Source: Micrococcales bacterium
GTDB lineage: Bacteria; Actinomycetota; Actinomycetes; Actinomycetales; Dermatophilaceae
DNA: 6,640 nucleotides
Direction: 5' to 3'
NCBI GenBank assembly: GCA_003132125.1
Contig: PKWT01000231.1
Coordinates: 4,353-10,992 of the forward strand
Within the stretch, counting starts at the first letter, position 1, and each line of letters starts with the position of its first letter. Shown here piece by piece: positions 1-4,703 of the stretch. The notes under the pieces were generated by a model that saw only the letters and a list, made by a program, of their open reading frames with translations, made no database searches and was not told where the DNA came from. The translations under genes and the position numbers were made by a program.

Positions 1-51
1 TGCCGCGCTATGAAGAGTTGTCGGCATCGGGGGCCGGGCGCGGTACCTCCG

Positions 52-687
52 TCAGGGGACTCTTGCCGCGGCGGGGAAGACCAGGAACGCCAGAGTTGCG
101 CCTACGAGCACGCCGATGGCGACCTGGCCGAGCGTGTGGCGTCCCGCACGGACCCGAGCCCACGAGATGACCACGAGGACGGGAAGTGCTGGCAACAACG
201 TCCAGCGACCAAACACGAGGGCGAGAATCACAGCGACCCCGCCGGCTACGGCTGCGTGGAAGGACGCCTTGTACCAGTGAGAGAGCACGGTCATGGCGGC
301 TAGGCCCGACAGCATCGCCACGACCAGGGCGACCAGCGGCCGCGGCGCGCCGAGCCACACCAACACGGCGAGACCAACGAGGACCGAAAGGAGTGCCGCC
401 AGGAGGGGCCAGCGGCGCTCCTCCCTCACGACCACGTGCCGGTCCAGGACGAGGCCTCGACCGATCATCAGCACCAAGACCATGTACGGAAGGCCGACAC
501 AGAACGCGGCAGCGAGGAGGCTCCACCGGAGGGCTGATGTGACCGACGGGGACGAGTGGAGGGTCACCGCCGCTAGCACGAAGAGGACCAGGAATGCGGG
601 GTCGGCCGCTGAGGCCACCCAGTCGGCGACCTGTGATCGGCGCGCGGCGCGAAGCCGGGCGAGGTCGGGATGCGGCTCGAAGTCCAT
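52..687 (-). CDS. PAP2-superfamily membrane protein (divergent phosphatase-like)
   Basis: The 211-residue protein is mostly membrane-embedded, with hydrophobic segments near residues 30-44, 55-76, 95-112, 116-135, 147-160 and 164-176 and a final one at 190-205. It resembles integral-membrane PAP2 proteins, which dephosphorylate lipid phosphates or pyrophosphates at the membrane surface. The second family motif appears as K-A-S-F-H at 140-144 (usual form PSGH). The third appears as R178-x5-H184, but the usual Asp four residues after that His is Gln188. The first motif (K-x6-RP) is only suggested by the Arg-rich stretch at 88-94. Catalysis is therefore plausible but unproven. I chose the ATG at 687 because the protein start fits and TACCCT (700 to 695) sits 7 nt upstream, as for a leaderless mRNA; no good ribosome site is visible. 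A longer start at 768 would add 27 Pro/Arg-rich residues and is less likely. It is divergent from the EspR-like operon and may be its target. Confidence 0.72.
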   Translation of the reverse strand: MDFEPHPDLARLRAARRSQVADWVASAADPAFLVLFVLAAVTLHSSPSVTSALRWSLLAAAFCVGLPYMVLVLMIGRGLVLDRHVVVREERRWPLLAALLSVLVGLAVLVWLGAPRPLVALVVAMLSGLAAMTVLSHWYKASFHAAVAGGVAVILALVFGRWTLLPALPVLVVISWARVRAGRHTLGQVAIGVLVGATLAFLVFPAAARVP

Positions 688-806
688 GTGTGCAAGGGTA
701 GGCGGACCAGTCGGGCCAGGCCTGGTGCGGTTGGGCGGTGCCCTGCCGGCTCGGGTTCGGTGTGCCATGCTTTCGCGGGAGCACGTCGACCGATCGGGAG
801 GCCCAG
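688..806. promoter_or_regulatory. Divergent promoter/operator region between PAP2 gene and EspR-like operon
   Basis: This 119-bp gap separates two divergent starts, so it must hold promoters for both. On the minus strand TACCCT (700 to 695) is a possible -10 box 7 nt from the PAP2 ATG. On the plus strand CATGCT (766-771), preceded by TG at 763-764, is a weak extended -10 candidate; no clear -35 box is seen for either. CCAGGCCTGG at 716-725 is a perfect 10-bp palindrome, and ACCAG (706-710) is inverted against CTGGT (722-726). Two related direct copies of a GGTT-x-GG...GTG-type sequence lie at about 729-741 and 754-765. These are candidate binding sites for the regulator encoded next door (inference). 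Confidence 0.45.
796..801 (+). promoter_or_regulatory. Ribosome binding site for EspR-like gene (decides start)
   Basis: GGGAGG lies 5 nt before the ATG at 807. It fixes the start there rather than at the in-frame ATG at 738, whose extra 23 residues look like translated promoter DNA. Confidence 0.7.
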
Positions 807-1235
807 ATGGCGGGTGAGGGTGTCCCCGACCTCGGGGCGAAGCTGAATCGCCTGTTCGAGACCATCCCCCGCCCAGGTGGCGGCCTGTATACCAACGAGG
901 CTGCCGCCAAGGCCCTGTCGACAGCGGGGGTCACGGTCTCGGCGCAGCACATGTGGTACCTGAGAACGGGCAAGCGCGACAACCCCTCCTTCCGCTTGCT
1001 GGAGGGGGTCGCGAGGCTATTTGGAGTCCCGCTGAGCTACTTCTCTGACCCCGAAGTGGAGGCTCAGATCGCCGCTGAACTGTCTGCCCTTGCGGCGTTG
1101 CGCGACTCCGGGGTCAAATCGCTCTTGATGCGCACGCACGGCGTGAGTCCGAGGAATATGGAGCACCTCGGGGCGATTCTCGATCAGATCCGGAAGTTGG
1201 AGGGCTTGGATGAAGGCACGGACCCTCCGACGTAG
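807..1235 (+). CDS. EspR-like XRE-family helix-turn-helix regulator
   Basis: The predicted 142-residue cytoplasmic protein has the architecture of mycobacterial EspR, a nucleoid-associated DNA-binding protein. Shared features are an N-terminal helix with an 'LNRLF-x-T' motif (residues 13-19), a Pro/Gly-rich loop (21-26), a helix-turn-helix of about 28-79 containing S45-A-Q and the 'LR-x-G-x-R-x-NPS' recognition segment (52-61), then a 'YFSD' turn and an all-helical C-terminal half (83-134) with 'RDSGV' and 'GLDE'. In EspR the C-terminal half mediates dimerisation; that role is inferred here. A strong Shine-Dalgarno sits before the ATG. The last 26 bp overlap the ImmA/IrrE-type gene, a pairing typical of repressor and anti-repressor protease. 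It probably binds its own divergent promoter region. EspR-like is a similarity call from sequence memory; orthology is not claimed. Confidence 0.85.
   Translation: MAGEGVPDLGAKLNRLFETIPRPGGGLYTNEAAAKALSTAGVTVSAQHMWYLRTGKRDNPSFRLLEGVARLFGVPLSYFSDPEVEAQIAAELSALAALRDSGVKSLLMRTHGVSPRNMEHLGAILDQIRKLEGLDEGTDPPT
1199..1204 (+). promoter_or_regulatory. Ribosome binding site for the metallopeptidase gene, inside the upstream gene
   Basis: GGAGGG lies 5 nt before the ATG at 1210, within the end of the EspR-like gene. It supports the 26-bp overlapping start and coupled translation. Confidence 0.6.
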
Positions 1236-1695
1236 CGCAGCGTCCGCGCAGCGGTTCATCCCGGCGTCGGGAGACCTCACCGAGTTCGTCGAAGCATTGG
1301 CGCGCTCGCGGGGGCGACCCACCGTCTTGCTGGGCGTCGCGTTCGACGCTGAGGCGCCGTCTGGAGTGTGGATCGTGACCGACAAGAGGGACTACATCGC
1401 CTACCCGAACGATGCGTCGGCTGCCCGGAAGGCGGCGATCGTCTGTCATGAGGTGGCCCACATGCTCCTGGGTCACGATCCACCACCTGGAACGGAGGGG
1501 CTGCTGTCTCTGGCCGCATCTGCGGCCCCGACGTTGGACCCTGCAGTGGCGATCCGGCTCCTGGCTCGACACGGTTATGCATCCGAGCAGGAAGCCGACG
1601 CCGAGGGCCTTGGCACCCGATTGGCCGCTGAGCTGGCTCGCCGGGAACGTCTTGCCCGGGCGCCACGGGATCGCGTCTACGACCGGATGCGATGA
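1210..1695 (+). CDS. ImmA/IrrE-type metallopeptidase
   Basis: The 161-residue soluble protein carries the zinc-peptidase motif H80-E-V-A-H84 within 'CHEVAHMLLGH', followed about 45 residues later by 'SEQEAD' (125-130), where E128 is the likely third zinc ligand. This arrangement is characteristic of the ImmA/IrrE (Peptidase M78-like) fold. ImmA and IrrE cleave a partner helix-turn-helix repressor, and here the preceding overlapping gene is a helix-turn-helix protein, so that protein is the likely substrate (inference). The first 15 residues are basic, there is no signal peptide or TM segment, and the length is typical for a stand-alone domain. The stop overlaps the next start by ATGA (1692-1695), so all three proteins are probably made together. 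Such proteins are sometimes labelled 'toxin component' in databases; nothing in this sequence shows toxicity. Confidence 0.87.
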   Translation: MKARTLRRSAASAQRFIPASGDLTEFVEALARSRGRPTVLLGVAFDAEAPSGVWIVTDKRDYIAYPNDASAARKAAIVCHEVAHMLLGHDPPPGTEGLLSLAASAAPTLDPAVAIRLLARHGYASEQEADAEGLGTRLAAELARRERLARAPRDRVYDRMR

Positions 1696-2786
1696 TCCAG
1701 AACGCGGCGCTGCTGCTGCTCTGGTCCGCGGCCGCCTACCGGGTTTGGGTGACGGTGCGCTCACCGGTCGCGCTGTGGCGCACCAGTTTTACTGCGGCGA
1801 TGGTGAGCGTGCCTGTGGCCGTCACGGTCCACTTTCACCGTTCGCAGCTCGACGATGTTCTCGGCCTGACGAACGTCGGCGGGCTCTTGACCCATGTGGT
1901 GTTTGCTGGCGGCGCGGCGTCGGTGAACATCTACCTCGAGACCCTGCAGCGAGACCAGCCCCGCCGCTTGGTGGTGTGGGGCCATCTCCTCACCGGATTT
2001 GCCGCAGCTGTGTCGATGATCGTCACCTGGGCCGTCGCTCCGATCCATCAGGGCGAGTACTCCGACCTGGCTCCGCTCGCGATCTATCCCGCGGTTGCGC
2101 TCTACGACTTGGTGTTCTACGGGTACATGATCGCCGCCCTGATCAACATCATCCGCTTCTGCGCGGTCCAGACCTGGACCGCGCGCCATGCCGCTCCTGC
2201 CCGCGCGCTGAGTCTCGTGCTCATCGGCGCAGCCTGCATCTGCGGGCTGCCAGTGATGATTCTCTTCCTGATCAACGTCGGGCAGCCGCTGCTCGACCCT
2301 CGATGGGACGGGCGACTCGCTGCCCTAGGCAACGCCATCCTCCCTTGGCCGCTGATCCTGCTGGCGCTCGGCGTCCTCGCCCTGCTAACCGTGCCCTGGT
2401 GTGCGGAAGTGCTGACACTGAGGAGGCATTGGGCGACATTGAGCCCTCTGTGGCATACCCTCACGCAACGACACCCCGAGGTGCACCTGCCTGTGAGCCT
2501 GCCCCGGCTGCGGATCCGCGAGAGGCTGCGCATCCGCGAACAACGGACCGTCACCGAGGTCCATGACGCCCTGCGACGCGAGCTCGTCAACCTCCCTGCG
2601 CGCGCCGGACCCGAAGCACTGGGCAGGGCGCTTCGACGTCCTGCTCCCCTGCGAGCGCGTGGGCTCGCCGGCAGCGAGGTGCTCGCGGCGACTGACGGAC
2701 AAGGGGAGGACGTGGAGCAACTCCTCGCCCTGGCTCGCGCCTACACCAGCCCCCGTCCCATTGACCAACAAACCTCTCTGGTTTAA
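1692..2786 (+). CDS. Seven-TM membrane protein, MAB_1171c/DUF6545-like
   Basis: This 364-residue protein has about seven hydrophobic segments (near 3-21, 30-48, 62-82, 95-116, 127-156, 170-195, 212-236) and then a soluble, basic C-terminal tail of about 125 residues. The tail begins with 'RRHWATLSPLWHTL' (245-258), followed by an Arg-rich helix (272-284) and 'TEVHDALRREL' (288-298). This layout matches the actinobacterial family named 'MAB_1171c family putative transporter' (DUF6545 tail), which I recall beside XRE and ImmA/IrrE genes. No transport substrate or catalytic motif is visible, and the receptor-like layout fits a sensor at least as well as a transporter. With seven segments and an inside tail, the N-terminus would be outside. 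The start has little ribosome-site sequence and is set by the ATGA overlap, implying coupled translation. The family call is fairly secure; the function is unknown. Confidence 0.8.
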   Translation: MIQNAALLLLWSAAAYRVWVTVRSPVALWRTSFTAAMVSVPVAVTVHFHRSQLDDVLGLTNVGGLLTHVVFAGGAASVNIYLETLQRDQPRRLVVWGHLLTGFAAAVSMIVTWAVAPIHQGEYSDLAPLAIYPAVALYDLVFYGYMIAALINIIRFCAVQTWTARHAAPARALSLVLIGAACICGLPVMILFLINVGQPLLDPRWDGRLAALGNAILPWPLILLALGVLALLTVPWCAEVLTLRRHWATLSPLWHTLTQRHPEVHLPVSLPRLRIRERLRIREQRTVTEVHDALRRELVNLPARAGPEALGRALRRPAPLRARGLAGSEVLAATDGQGEDVEQLLALARAYTSPRPIDQQTSLV

Positions 2787-2789
2787 CTT
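2761..2789 (+). promoter_or_regulatory. Candidate promoter at the 3' end of the 7-TM gene
   Basis: TTGACC (2761-2766), a 17-nt spacer and TAACTT (2784-2789) closely match the housekeeping sigma-factor pattern (TTGACA, 17 nt, TATAAT/TAnnnT). The -10 box overlaps the TAA stop codon. A transcript would start near 2796 and read the structured, gene-poor stretch that follows. The match is by eye; no transcript evidence is available. Confidence 0.4.
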
Positions 2790-2844
2790 GGACATCTCAG
2801 CACTCAACTCTGGTTGATGAATCGAGGTGTCCCGTTGGGGTGTG

Positions 2845-2963
2845 CAACCTGTGGCGAACTGGTGGCCACCCGAGCACGCCCCGCCCGGGGCAGCAGCCGA
2901 CACGCCACCAGCGAAGCGCGGTGTGCCTGACACCGGCACGCGTCACGGCGGCCCAACCTGTGG
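2845..2963 (+). repeat. Perfect 10-bp direct repeat CAACCTGTGG
   Basis: CAACCTGTGG occurs at 2845-2854 and again at 2954-2963, with start positions 109 bp apart. Both copies lie in the non-coding interval and flank its most hairpin-rich part. They could be binding sites for one regulator, or coincidence. Confidence 0.4.
2859..2935 (+). ncRNA. Candidate structured RNA: nested and tandem stem-loops
   Basis: CTGGTGGC (2859-2866) pairs with GCCACCAG (2904-2911), enclosing a short hairpin GCCCC/GGGGC (2878-2882 with 2887-2891, loop GCCC). Directly after it, CGGTGT (2919-2924) pairs with ACACCG (2930-2935) around a 5-nt loop. GGTGGCCACC at 2861-2870 is also a perfect palindrome that could compete with the outer stem. 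The promoter-like element at 2761-2789 would transcribe this stretch. I recognise no known RNA family, and G/C-rich DNA forms hairpins easily, so confidence is low. Confidence 0.25.
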
Positions 2964-2970
2964 TCCGGCC

Positions 2971-2997
2971 GACGCCTCGCGTCATTAGTCAGGCGTC
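2971..2997 (+). terminator. Stem-loop, possible transcription terminator
   Basis: GACGCCT (2971-2977) and AGGCGTC (2991-2997) form a perfect 7-bp stem with a 13-nt loop. There is no T-run after it, so it is not a classic intrinsic terminator, though actinobacterial terminators often lack one. Its position downstream of the first operon and just upstream of the likely Tad promoter suits a boundary element. It could instead be an operator. Confidence 0.3.
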
Positions 2998-3014
2998 CAC
3001 GACTACAGCTGGCA

Positions 3015-3043
3015 GACGCTTTGCGGGACAAATGCGCTAGTGT
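3015..3043 (+). promoter_or_regulatory. Candidate promoter of the Tad operon
   Basis: TAGTGT at 3038-3043 fits the actinobacterial -10 pattern TAnnnT. The sequence 17 nt upstream (GACGCT, 3015-3020) is a poor -35 box. Transcription would start near 3050, giving roughly an 80-nt leader before the first well-placed ribosome site. TTGCGG (3021-3026) with TATGGA (3045-3050) is a weaker alternative. Confidence 0.35.
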
Positions 3044-3115
3044 TTATGGACCGAGTTGAATTTGGTGACCATCAAGATGTCCAACCGGAGCACTGACCGG
3101 TGCTTACCCCTGATG

Positions 3116-3123
3116 AAGGAGGG
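3116..3123 (+). promoter_or_regulatory. Strong ribosome binding site upstream of the leader ORF
   Basis: AAGGAGGG is close to the best possible Shine-Dalgarno sequence and ends 7 nt before a GTG at 3131. It is too far (about 100 nt) from the SAF gene start at 3223 to serve that gene directly, so it argues that something short is translated here. Confidence 0.55.
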
Positions 3124-3130
3124 CTGTTCG

Positions 3131-3226
3131 GTGCAGCGACAGAGATACAAGACCTCGCAGAGTTCAGTGCGGCGTGCGCCTGCCCTAATATCAGAGCGGG
3201 CGTCTCTTCAGGGGTGCGCGTCGTGA
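3131..3226 (+). CDS. Possible 31-residue leader peptide coupled to the SAF gene
   Basis: A GTG 7 nt after AAGGAGGG opens a 31-codon frame whose TGA (3224-3226) overlaps the SAF gene GTG (3223-3225) by 4 bases. The same kind of overlap joins every later gene pair of this operon. The peptide is basic (several Arg and Lys, one Glu), has one Cys near its end, no TM segment, and resembles nothing I know. Against it, third codon positions are only about two-thirds G/C, well below the neighbours, so the peptide sequence may not be selected. Its role may simply be to bring ribosomes to the next start. Alternatively the SAF frame itself begins at GTG 3100 and this ORF is accidental. Confidence 0.4.
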   Translation: MQRQRYKTSQSSVRRAPALISERASLQGCAS

Positions 3227-3936
3227 CGGCGGGCCGAGGCATCCTGCCAACCCCCGGGCGGCGGGCCACCCCCCGGACCCTCACCGCGCAATCGCCGCCT
3301 CCAGCGCCTGCACCGAAGGTCGCCGCGGCGCCTCGCCAGTTGCAGGCCCGCTGGCTGGTCGGCGTGGTCGCCCTGATCCTGGTGGGCGGGCTGGTGCTTT
3401 TGTACGCGGTGCCGGCCTACACCGGGCACACCACGGTGGTGGTGATGGCCCGCGATGTGAAGCTCGGCTCCACGCTGAGCGCCGCGGACGTGACCACGGC
3501 GGACGTGTCGGTGGGGGAGCAGGTGGCGGTGGTCCACCCGCAGGAAGGGATCCTCGGCAAGACGGCGTTGTCGGATCTGCCGCAGGGGTCCCTGCTCAGT
3601 CCGCGGCTGGTGGGGCAGGCTCCGACGCTGGCCGCCGGGCAGGACCTGGTCCCGGTCCGGGTGAAGCTGGGACAGCGACCTGCGCAGGGCCTGACCTTCG
3701 GCCAGGCGGTCCTGGCCGTCCCGGCGCCAGTGGACCCGACATCACCAGGTGGCACCGTTCTCCTGGCAGTCCAGCCGATCAGGGCCACCGTCGTCTCGTT
3801 TGGGGAGCCGGACCCGGCGACCGGAGACGTCGTCGTCGACCTGAAGGTGCCCCAGGCAGACGCCGTCGCCCTGGCCCGGGCCGCCGCGACCGGGTCAGTG
3901 ACCCTGGTCGTGCTGTCGAGCGGAGGAAGCCAGTGA
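3223..3936 (+). CDS. SAF-domain protein, CpaB/RcpC-like (Flp/Tad pilus assembly)
   Basis: The 237-residue protein has a Pro/Ala-rich cytoplasmic N-terminus (1-42), one TM helix (43-65), and an extracytoplasmic SAF-type domain (about 70-131) with 'ARDVKLGSTLSAADV' and 'LPQGSLLSPRLV', followed by a further beta-rich domain to about 232. This is the layout of CpaB/RcpC proteins, thought to act in the envelope during Tad pilus assembly, though it is short and has no visible outer-membrane partner, as expected in an actinobacterium. I chose GTG 3223 because AGGGG (3210-3214) precedes it by 8 nt and third-position bias becomes gene-like after it. The same frame is open back to GTG 3100 (with GGAG at 3087-3090), which would add 41 residues of weak codon bias. 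It overlaps the next gene by GTGA. Confidence 0.78.
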   Translation: MTAGRGILPTPGRRATPRTLTAQSPPPAPAPKVAAAPRQLQARWLVGVVALILVGGLVLLYAVPAYTGHTTVVVMARDVKLGSTLSAADVTTADVSVGEQVAVVHPQEGILGKTALSDLPQGSLLSPRLVGQAPTLAAGQDLVPVRVKLGQRPAQGLTFGQAVLAVPAPVDPTSPGGTVLLAVQPIRATVVSFGEPDPATGDVVVDLKVPQADAVALARAAATGSVTLVVLSSGGSQ

Positions 3937-4703
3937 CGGTCGTCGCCGTGGTCGCCGGGAAAGCCTCACCGGGGGCGACGACCCTGGCCGCGGCGATGAC
4001 ACTGGCCTGGCCGGGGCCGATTCTGCTCATCGACGCCGACCCGGGCGGGGGAGACGTGGTGCCCGGACTGCTGCCGGGCCGGGCGAGCACCGAGTCGGGG
4101 CTGTTGTCCTGGTCGGTGGCGACTCGACACCTTCCCGCCCTCGACGCGACGGAGGCGATGGTCGAGCACGTCCTGGCGCTTCCTGAGGCCGGGGATGCCT
4201 GGGTGATGCCCGGGTTGCAGTCCGGATCGCAGGCCGGGGCGCTGACCGGTGGTGGCTGGACCCGGCTGGCCACGGCGGTGGAACGGTGCGCGTCTGCGCT
4301 GGGCCGCGACGTCGTGCTCGACACGGGACGGTTGGGGGAGAGCACCTGTTGGCCGGTGATCGCAGTCTGTGATGTGGTGCTGCTGGTGGTCCGCCCGACG
4401 GCCCGCTCGGTGCAGGCGGCGCGCGCGGCGGCGCAGACGTTACGGACCCGGCTCGGGGACCTGGACTCGGTGTGGCTGGTCGTCAACGGCATCGGCCCGT
4501 ACACGCCGGCGCAGACCGCGGCCGCGGTCGGGATCGGACACCTGCACAGCACGCCGGTCGACGTTCGGGCTGCCGCGGCGCTGGTCGACGGGTCGGTGGT
4601 CACCATACGGGGTCTGACCCGGACCAGGCTGGTCCGCGCGGCCGGCCAGGTGGCGGGCCGGATCACCGAAACCACCACCTGGTCGAGCGTGGGAGTGTCA
4701 TGA
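3933..4703 (+). CDS. MinD/ParA-superfamily TadZ-like protein with altered P-loop
   Basis: The 256-residue cytoplasmic protein has a MinD/ParA-like start: beta strand, then P-loop G9-K-A-S-P-G-A-T-T17. Compared with the usual GKGGxGKTT, the signature lysine (K10) is kept, but the P-loop lysine before Thr is Ala15. 'LLIDADPGGGD' (31-41) matches the Walker A' strand, 'VVLDTG' (127-132) the Walker B region, and 'VVLLVVRPT' (148-156) and 'VVNGIG' (183-188) later core strands. In Tad systems TadZ localises the pilus machine at the cell pole, and TadZ proteins often have atypical P-loops; the position between SAF and CpaF genes fits this role. It may bind nucleotide weakly or not hydrolyse it. A Shine-Dalgarno GGAGG (3922-3926) lies 6 nt before the GTG. 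A stand-alone plasmid-partition role is less likely given the operon. Confidence 0.75.
   Translation: MTVVAVVAGKASPGATTLAAAMTLAWPGPILLIDADPGGGDVVPGLLPGRASTESGLLSWSVATRHLPALDATEAMVEHVLALPEAGDAWVMPGLQSGSQAGALTGGGWTRLATAVERCASALGRDVVLDTGRLGESTCWPVIAVCDVVLLVVRPTARSVQAARAAAQTLRTRLGDLDSVWLVVNGIGPYTPAQTAAAVGIGHLHSTPVDVRAAAALVDGSVVTIRGLTRTRLVRAAGQVAGRITETTTWSSVGVS

Larger units (their letters stand above)
2788..3084. repeat. 297-bp segment bounded by inverted repeats (possible miniature element)
   Basis: TTGGACATCT at 2788-2797 is the exact inverse complement of AGATGTCCAA at 3075-3084. Just inside, TCAACTC (2804-2810) is inverted against GAGTTGA (3053-3059). The spacing between outer and inner motifs differs on the two sides (6 nt against 15 nt), so the ends are related but not identical. 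No transposase is present and I see no clear target-site duplication. It could be a decayed insertion-sequence remnant, a non-autonomous element, or a pair of operator half-sites. Confidence 0.35.
2787..3130. other. Gene-poor structured intergenic region
   Basis: No frame here has the G/C third-position bias of neighbouring genes, so I annotate no protein. A 37-codon ORF (ATG 2817 to stop 2930, with a Cys-x-x-Cys) lacks a ribosome site. The region holds several stem-loops, a 10-bp direct repeat, a bounding inverted repeat and promoter-like elements at both ends. These are listed separately. Confidence 0.6.

Noticed and set aside
1..51. Terminator or further gene at the left edge, beyond the PAP2 stop
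   Set aside because: Only a weak 6-bp inverted pair (13-18 with 59-64) and no T-run; too short to judge.
738..806. Upstream in-frame ATG extending the EspR-like protein by 23 residues
   Set aside because: The strong GGGAGG before ATG 807 and the match to the EspR N-terminus favour the later start.
8..982. A 324-codon minus-strand frame across the PAP2 gene and the promoter gap
   Set aside because: It overlaps two recognisable genes in the wrong frame, has an Arg/Pro/Gly-rich product and no family features.
1412..2566. A 384-codon plus-strand frame
   Set aside because: It runs out of frame through the metallopeptidase and 7-TM genes. The product is Arg/Pro-rich, with no hydrophobic or domain pattern.
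2817..2930. A 37-codon ORF with a Cys-x-x-Cys near its start
   Set aside because: No ribosome site, only one Cys-x-x-Cys pair and no clear codon bias. The hairpins explain the sequence at least as well.
2797..3040. Three further short frames on both strands in the intergenic region
   Set aside because: Basic, low-complexity products with no ribosome sites and no third-position bias.
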